From an uncultured Prevotella sp. (GTDB lineage: Bacteria > Bacteroidota > Bacteroidia > Bacteroidales > Bacteroidaceae), in NCBI GenBank assembly GCA_900557255.1, contig USSA01000026.1:1-26975 (forward strand): 26,975 bases of DNA, read 5' to 3'. The position numbers and the translations under genes are program-made. The notes beneath the pieces are model-generated. The model did no database searches and was not told the origin of the DNA. It saw only the letters and a list, made by a program, of their open reading frames with translations. Of this stretch, positions 22,450-26,975 are shown piece after piece (positions within the stretch are counted from its first letter, which is position 1; each line of letters starts with the position of its first letter).

Positions 22450-24432
22450 CTATAAATCCATTATCTGGTCATCCGTCTTCTGGACGATACGTCTGCTGCT
22501 TCTGTTACGATGGTTGATGATGAGCGGCACACGTTCCACTGCTACCATAGATGTGTCAAGACCCAATGCCTTCGGCTCGTCAATGCCAATCTTGCTGATG
22601 AGAGCGTAGATACTCATCAGTAAATTCTGTTGACGGTTACAAGAACTCTCCGGGTAATAAACGCGGTGGATAATGATGAATCGGAAGTCACCAGAAATTC
22701 CGTTTTTCCGCAGAGAAGGATATGTACTTCTCAAATCTACCTTACCGTCGGCCACCAGGTCTTCCACAACTTGTCGCAAATAGAGACTTACCCGAGGTTC
22801 TATGCGGAAACCTATGTGCATAGTTACACTGTAGAGAGTGTCAGGCACCAGGGTTTCGCAACTGTATTCCAGCGTGTCAGGAGTGTCCACAAACTCCATG
22901 TTTATAAGCCAGTAATGGTCAGCTCGTTTCGGCTGCTTGTTGATGATGGAGTAGAGCAGTTTATCATCCACGGTGCCTTCCTTATCGGCATGATTTACAT
23001 AGACAAGATTGGATGCGTATTTGGGGATGCTCTCGTCGGTCTTGATGTCGGAGATAATCTTGTAATACTCATCCAGCGGTTTAGAGCTGATGTATTGGCG
23101 GCGTATCTTCATGGCGCGAACCCACACATACATCATCAGAAACAGAATTCCGCCTATAAGCATCGTACACCATCCTCCTGCGAGAAACTTTGATAGATTG
23201 GCTGCAAGGAAGACTCCTTCGATGGAGCAGTATGCGCCCATAAACATCAGCGTGAAGAGGCGAGCTACCCCCTTGGTTCTCAGGTAGAAACCAAGCAGCA
23301 GGGTAGTCATCAGCATCGTGATGGTAATGGCGAGACCATAGGCTGCCTCCATGTGCGAGGAGTCGCGAAACAGCAGGATGATGAGAACCACACCGATGTA
23401 CATGGCAAGGTTAATCATCGGGATAAACAGCTGTCCCTTTACATGGGTAGGGTGCTTGATTCGCATGCGCGGCCAGAAATGCAGGTTCATAGCTTCGCTC
23501 AGTATGGAGAAAGTTCCACTGATGAGTGCCTGACTCGCCACGATGGCTGCACCCGTGGCCATGATGACGGCGAAAATTAGCATGCTCTGCGGCATGATGG
23601 AGTAGAACGGATTGACTGACAAAGCTTTATCTACATGGTTCAGTATCCATGCTCCCTGTCCCAGATAGTTGAGAATGAGCATGGTCTTTACAAACGCCCA
23701 GCTGATAGTGATGTTCTTTCTGCCACAGTGACCCAGGTCGGAATAAAGCGCCTCTGCACCAGTAGTACAGAGGAAAACCGCTCCTAGAATCAAGAACCAT
23801 TCTGGTGATTTTGCCAAAAGGATGATGGCATAATAAGGATTGAAAGCCTTCAGTATCAGCGGAGAAGAAGCGATATTGAAAGCTCCCACCACACCCAGCA
23901 GCAGGAACCAAAGCAGCATGAAAACTCCAAACGACTTGCCTATGCTTTCTGTGCCAAACTGCTGCACGAAGAAGATGACGCTGATGATGGCAAGTGTGAT
24001 GGGAATGACAGGCAGATGCGGACTGATGGTTTCGAGTCCTTCGATGGCTGTGGTAACCGTGATTGCAGGGGTGATGATTCCGTCTGCCAGCAGCGTACTG
24101 GCACCAATGATGGCCAGAATGTAAATCCATCTTCTCTTATGCTTGCGCAACAGAGCGTAGAGGGCGAGTATGCCTCCTTCGCCATTGTTGTCAGCACGTA
24201 GCGCCACACATACATATTTAAAGGTGGTTTGAAGGGTGAGTGTCCAGATGATGCAGGACAGTGCGCCCAGAATAGTACTTTCGTTGATAGCTTCTCCTGT
24301 GTGGAGAATTGCCTTCATCACATAGAGTGGTGAAGTACCGATGTCCCCGAACACGATGCCCAAAGTGATGAGCAATCCCCAAAAGCCTACTTGATGTGTG
24401 CAGATTGCTGCACTTTTTATATTTTCTCTCAT
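22450..24432 (-). CDS. kup: Kup-type potassium uptake transporter, 660 aa
   Basis: The protein begins with a multi-helix region including GIVFGDIGTSPLYV, RADNNGEGGILALYALL and STLLADGIITPAITV, all signatures of the KUP/HAK/KT family. About 12 transmembrane helices are followed by a ~190-residue cytosolic tail. Role: potassium uptake, proton coupled. Length of 660 is normal. A TATCTTTG box lies upstream on the minus strand. Shares direction with the three-domain gene 36 bp downstream; functional linkage is not evident. Confidence 0.95.
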   Translation of the reverse strand: MRENIKSAAICTHQVGFWGLLITLGIVFGDIGTSPLYVMKAILHTGEAINESTILGALSCIIWTLTLQTTFKYVCVALRADNNGEGGILALYALLRKHKRRWIYILAIIGASTLLADGIITPAITVTTAIEGLETISPHLPVIPITLAIISVIFFVQQFGTESIGKSFGVFMLLWFLLLGVVGAFNIASSPLILKAFNPYYAIILLAKSPEWFLILGAVFLCTTGAEALYSDLGHCGRKNITISWAFVKTMLILNYLGQGAWILNHVDKALSVNPFYSIMPQSMLIFAVIMATGAAIVASQALISGTFSILSEAMNLHFWPRMRIKHPTHVKGQLFIPMINLAMYIGVVLIILLFRDSSHMEAAYGLAITITMLMTTLLLGFYLRTKGVARLFTLMFMGAYCSIEGVFLAANLSKFLAGGWCTMLIGGILFLMMYVWVRAMKIRRQYISSKPLDEYYKIISDIKTDESIPKYASNLVYVNHADKEGTVDDKLLYSIINKQPKRADHYWLINMEFVDTPDTLEYSCETLVPDTLYSVTMHIGFRIEPRVSLYLRQVVEDLVADGKVDLRSTYPSLRKNGISGDFRFIIIHRVYYPESSCNRQQNLLMSIYALISKIGIDEPKALGLDTSMVAVERVPLIINHRNRSSRRIVQKTDDQIMDL

Positions 24433-24597
24433 ATTTTATGAGTTATCCTTATTAAAAATTGCGTGCAAAGATATAAACATACGAGTTAATAGCCGATTTT
24501 TTTAACAAGATTTACTGGATTTAACATACATTGCAACTACTCAGCACCCCTATAGAAAACGTCTCGTTAATGCAACATAGAAGGAGCAATTGCCTCT
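24433..24597 (-). promoter_or_regulatory. kup promoter region
   Basis: On the minus strand TATCTTTG (24466-24473) fits the -7 consensus and starts 41 bp before the kup ATG; ATCG about 20 nt upstream is a weak -33 element. The rest of the region carries the remnant of a short open frame (see the neighbouring entry) and no gene. Confidence 0.6.
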
Positions 24598-24614
24598 TTA
24601 TTCCATTCTTCCAT
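24567..24614 (-). pseudogene. 15-codon remnant of a kinase-like gene start
   Basis: ATG 24614 inside the PNPOx stop region gives MEEWNKEAIAPSMLH and a stop. It corresponds to MADWDK at 18859, the start of the kinase-like pseudogene. It marks the point where homology between the two loci ends. Confidence 0.45.
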
Positions 24615-25113
24615 GTTTCATTTCCACGCCTTCTTTATCATACTGCTTGCGCTTGCCGGTTGGTGGCTCAGTAAGTGTGATGCGAACTACAGCCGTGCGT
24701 GAAAGGGAACGGGCGATGCTCTCGTCGAAAGCATCCATGTGTTGAGGAAGGAAACGTTCACAGATTAGTCGGAGACCATGAATCTTCTCTGCATCTTCGG
24801 TCACGATTTCTGCCTTGCCGAATGCAATGGCTGATTTGAATTGCAGGGTGAAACTGCCGTCTTTCGGACCAACTGTAGGCGCACAACGTGTTACGGCTGA
24901 AAGGCAAACCTCGGGATGAGTCTTGATTACCTCCAGTTTTTTGCCTTCCAAGGCACCATGAAAATACCAATTCACATCATCATCTGATGCGAGTGACAGG
25001 GGTAAACCATAAGGCTTGCCTTCTTCGTCAATAAAACTGACCGTTATATACGGAGCCTTGTGCATTACTTCCAATGCCCACTCACTATCCATTGCTCTTG
25101 ATTTCTTTCTCAT
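24598..25113 (-). CDS. PNPOx/NimA-like flavoprotein, 171 aa
   Basis: It begins MRKKSRAMDSEWALEVMHKAPYIT-like and has the split-barrel pattern of the pyridoxamine 5'-phosphate oxidase-like family: ALEVMHKAPYITVSFIDEEG, GLPLSLASDDDVNWYFHGAL and FTLQFKSAIAFGKAEIV. NimA-type members bind FMN and reduce nitroimidazoles; whether this one does cannot be told. Length suits the family. Its 3' end is duplicated at 18843-18979. Confidence 0.8.
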   Translation of the reverse strand: MRKKSRAMDSEWALEVMHKAPYITVSFIDEEGKPYGLPLSLASDDDVNWYFHGALEGKKLEVIKTHPEVCLSAVTRCAPTVGPKDGSFTLQFKSAIAFGKAEIVTEDAEKIHGLRLICERFLPQHMDAFDESIARSLSRTAVVRITLTEPPTGKRKQYDKEGVEMKHGRME

Positions 25114-25133
25114 TTTTATTCTAATTAATTTGA

Positions 25134-25451
25134 TTATTTTTCTCCTATTAATTTAATGATTTGTTTATCCGAGGCATCAGGCAGGATTTCTTTCAGATGC
25201 TCGAAAATCCTCTGATAAGACTCTTCGGGAGTTCGGTTGCATTGGCAAGCCTCCCTGCCATAGAGCTCTTCGGGAGTATTGAGCGGCGGCCAGTCCCAAC
25301 CGCCTTCAGGGAAAGTTGCATATCGGCAATCCTCTGCCACGATGTCTTCGGCAGAGAAGCCTTCAATGCCGCTATCAAGGAGAGGAAGGAAGCCGATTTT
25401 CTGAATCAGCTCCATCATGCCTGTTGCTGAATATATTTCAGGAAAATTCAT
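25134..25451 (-). CDS. Short AlkZ-like protein, 105 aa, probable internal deletion
   Basis: The N-terminus MNFPEIYSATGMMELIQKIG followed by DIVAEDCRYATFPEGGWDWP is as I remember AlkZ-related Bacteroidota proteins. These usually continue WDWPLWKWKG for some 80-100 residues before the C-terminal helix (PEESYQRIFEHLKEILPDASDKQIIKLIG). Here WDWP is followed at once by PLNTPEELYGREACQ and then that helix. An in-frame internal deletion is likely, and the protein may be inactive. The family name is from memory. Confidence 0.5.
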   Translation of the reverse strand: MNFPEIYSATGMMELIQKIGFLPLLDSGIEGFSAEDIVAEDCRYATFPEGGWDWPPLNTPEELYGREACQCNRTPEESYQRIFEHLKEILPDASDKQIIKLIGEK

Positions 25452-25463
25452 ACGCTTTGTTCT

Positions 25464-25703
25464 TTATGTTTTTATCAATTCATTCAGTTTATCTTCTCTG
25501 ATAATCTTCGGCTGAGCCTTGCCAGCGAGAATGAGAATCTTCTTGCCATTACGATAAATATGAAGCTGTCGGGAGCGAACCACGGCAGTCAACTCCTCAT
25601 TATTCTGCATGGCTTGCCAAATAGGATAATATACTCCCTCAGGTTCAAACAGCTTCTTTTGAAGATGCGAACAGAGGTTTGTTGTATCAATTGTCATTGC
25701 CAT
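25464..25703 (-). CDS. Hypothetical protein, 79 aa, possibly a fragment
   Basis: The true start is probably ATG 25703 (MAMTIDTTNLCS), since the longer frame begins with a TTG inside the DUF1294 gene. It contains YYPIWQAMQNNEELTAVVRSRQ and LHIYRNGKKILILAGKAQPK, then ends after DKLNELIKT. The compact, ordered sequence suggests the N-terminal part of a longer Bacteroidota protein. Its partner segment is not present downstream. Function unknown. Confidence 0.5.
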   Translation of the reverse strand: MAMTIDTTNLCSHLQKKLFEPEGVYYPIWQAMQNNEELTAVVRSRQLHIYRNGKKILILAGKAQPKIIREDKLNELIKT

Positions 25704-25711
25704 AATTTTCT

Positions 25712-26005
25712 TCAAACTATTTGTTTCCAAAGATTCCTGTGTAAATACGCCATCAGCGCAATCTGTATCAGGAGAATAGCAGGAATGCCGTATTTGAATT
25801 TCTTGTGCATCGTCTTATGGTGCCAGACTTTCATCCCCATCCATGCTCCGATGCTTCCTCCAAGTACAGCCAGCAACAAAAGCGTGGCTTCCGGAATACG
25901 CCACTTGGCTTTCTTGGCCTTGTATTTATCAATGCCGTACATGATGAATGCAACTGCATTGATGGCAAGGAGATAGTAGGTGAGGCAACTGTGTAATGTA
26001 TTCAT
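25712..26005 (-). CDS. DUF1294 membrane protein, 97 aa
   Basis: Three hydrophobic helices are visible: residues 8-25, LLLLAVLGGSIGAWMGMKVW (about 42-61) and the end YGIPAILLIQIALMAYL. DKYKAKKAKWRIPEATLL and KTMHKKFKYGIP are the DUF1294 signatures. Small inner-membrane protein of unknown role. Ends 8 bp before the next start. Confidence 0.85.
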   Translation of the reverse strand: MNTLHSCLTYYLLAINAVAFIMYGIDKYKAKKAKWRIPEATLLLLAVLGGSIGAWMGMKVWHHKTMHKKFKYGIPAILLIQIALMAYLHRNLWKQIV

Positions 26006-26015
26006 ATCTATACTA

Positions 26016-26654
26016 TCATACTATGTTCTTGTTAATTTCTTGCCATTCCTGATGCTCCTCCAGATGATTGGTCTTTACCAGTACGCTCTGGAAACCGAAG
26101 TTTTTGCCAGCTTCGGCATTCTCTTTACGGTCGTCGAAATAGAGGGTGGTGGCAGGATTCAATCCTGTCTGCTGCGCCATCTCTTCATAGATTTCGACGG
26201 ATGGCTTCTCTTTCCGCATGGCGTATGAGAGGAAGACTTCATCAAACAGCTCGTCTGTAGAATATCCAAGCAGCTTCATCAGAGTGACCGACTTCTGCCA
26301 AAGCGTATCGTTGATGTTGCTGAGCAGATAGATTTTGTATCGTTTCCGAAGCTTGACCAATGCCTCCAGTCTTTTTACGGGCAGATTACCACACAGTTCT
26401 TCGAGTACTTTTTCAATATCCTCGGTTGAGGTTCCTTTGCGGCAAAGGCTCAGCATCTCTTTCAATGTTTCTGCTTCCGCTACCAGACCATTAATATATT
26501 GGTGCATCAGTCTCTTGATCTTACGGATATGGATTAGTCGCTTGAACGCCGTTACGCCCAGGCTCTCCATGGCTTTCACAACAGAGGCATCATCAATGTT
26601 CACGATGACACCTCCATAATCAAAGACGAGTGTTTCTATCTGTTTCATGCTCAT
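26016..26654 (-). CDS. HAD-superfamily hydrolase, 212 aa
   Basis: Motif I is FDYGGV with nucleophile D12 (DYG rather than DxD), motif II LSNIN, motif III RKEKP and motif IV YFDDRKENAEAG. The helical cap (about residues 20-85) marks the C1-capped YihX/HAD-IA branch, usually sugar- or nucleotide-phosphate phosphatases. Cytosolic; substrate unknown. An alternative start is M3. Confidence 0.9.
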   Translation of the reverse strand: MSMKQIETLVFDYGGVIVNIDDASVVKAMESLGVTAFKRLIHIRKIKRLMHQYINGLVAEAETLKEMLSLCRKGTSTEDIEKVLEELCGNLPVKRLEALVKLRKRYKIYLLSNINDTLWQKSVTLMKLLGYSTDELFDEVFLSYAMRKEKPSVEIYEEMAQQTGLNPATTLYFDDRKENAEAGKNFGFQSVLVKTNHLEEHQEWQEINKNIV

Positions 26655-26664
26655 TTTCCTATTG

Positions 26665-26975
26665 TTAGAATTTATCTATTTCCGTGAAACGATTGAAAGT
26701 TCTGCCGTCCCTCGTAACTTTCCCGAAGAACATATCTTCCGGTCTTACCCAATAGGCTTGGTCTCCATAGAGAGCCTGATAAACCACCATGCGCTCCTGG
26801 GTTTCGGAGTCGAAGGCAGAATGGATGAACTTGTATTTGCCGCCTTTAAAATGTTGGAAATATCTTTCTTCTTTTGCTGAAAACTCCATCATCATTTTCT
26901 GGGCAAGGGGAGCGTACCAGGTCTTCACCTCCTGCTCAGTAGGCGTATGACCGCCAGGGAAATGGAAGGCTTGGT
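26665..26975 (-). CDS. DUF1653-family protein, 5' end outside the window
   Basis: The frame is open to the window edge (QAFHFPGGHTPTEQEV at its start here), so the GTG at 26928 is unlikely to be the start. The C-terminal 60 residues (YFQHFKGGKYKFIHSAFDSE, then MVVYQALYGDQAYWVRPEDMFF) match DUF1653 (HFKG..Y, VVYQALYGD, WVRP..MF). The N-terminal domain is unknown. Confidence 0.8.
   Translation of the reverse strand, partial: QAFHFPGGHTPTEQEVKTWYAPLAQKMMMEFSAKEERYFQHFKGGKYKFIHSAFDSETQERMVVYQALYGDQAYWVRPEDMFFGKVTRDGRTFNRFTEIDKF

Noticed and set aside
22630..23193. 187-aa plus-strand frame
   Set aside because: Antisense to the Kup C-terminal tail.

Overview
The window looks like a chromosomal segment of a Bacteroidota species, most likely Prevotella/Segatella (P. 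copri-like). This is inferred from repeated TAnnTTTG -7 promoter boxes (for example TATCTTTG, TAATTTTG, TATTTTTG), from lipoproteins and families typical of the phylum (BACON-like lipoprotein, DUF2958, WYL-type regulators, AlkZ-like and DUF1653 proteins), and from the generally moderate GC. The left ~12 kb is accessory DNA; the right ~12 kb is ordinary housekeeping-type DNA with some scars.

1-1280: remnants. A 5'-truncated AAA15/OLD-like ATPase and a truncated HigA/XRE-type antitoxin end at a strong bidirectional terminator. 1287-6050 (minus): a probable single operon of small membrane proteins, a putative uracil-DNA-glycosylase-like protein, a zinc-finger protein and a Schlafen/AlbA_2-like protein. 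It is read from a good promoter (TTTG-N20-TAATTTTG) through a ~270-nt leader with nested, alternative inverted repeats. Divergently, 6137-8215 (plus) encodes an AT-rich 692-aa orphan protein. 8350-9554: hairpins, then a ten-gene tRNA operon (Ser, Arg, Ser, Gln, Phe, Tyr, Gln, an odd Arg(TCG)-like tRNA, His, Thr) closed by a terminator. 9612-11520: a short WYL-type HTH regulator, a candidate structured RNA, two near-identical 288-bp tandem copies of a highly structured RNA that resembles HEARO/omega-RNA (the RNA partner of IscB) with no IscB gene in the window, and a 113-nt rod-like hairpin with a promoter pointing into it. 11706-13360: DUF2958, phosphoribosyltransferase and SLOG/DUF1273 genes plus a 37-aa membrane peptide. 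13479-14923: an AbiEi/AbiEii toxin-antitoxin pair.

14930-26975: aldo/keto reductase, two lipoproteins, an SDR coupled to a degenerate RNase H-like protein, a doubly frameshifted kinase-like pseudogene (polyvalent-protein kinase family), a GH18-CE4-GT2 three-domain membrane protein, a Kup potassium transporter, a PNPOx/NimA-like flavoprotein, an AlkZ-like small protein, a short fragment-like ORF, DUF1294, a HAD hydrolase and a DUF1653 protein cut by the window edge. A ~137-bp segment (3' end of the PNPOx gene plus the start of the kinase-like gene) occurs on both sides of the Kup/GH18-CE4-GT2 pair. This suggests that the two genes were once adjacent and that the 5.6-kb block was placed between them.

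The most unusual content is RNA: the tandem HEARO-like repeats, the two rod-like RNAs near them, and the palindromic repeat that brackets the tRNA/regulator block. The accessory operon at 1.3-6 kb with its divergent orphan gene is the best candidate for an undescribed protein system, perhaps defence; that function is inference only.
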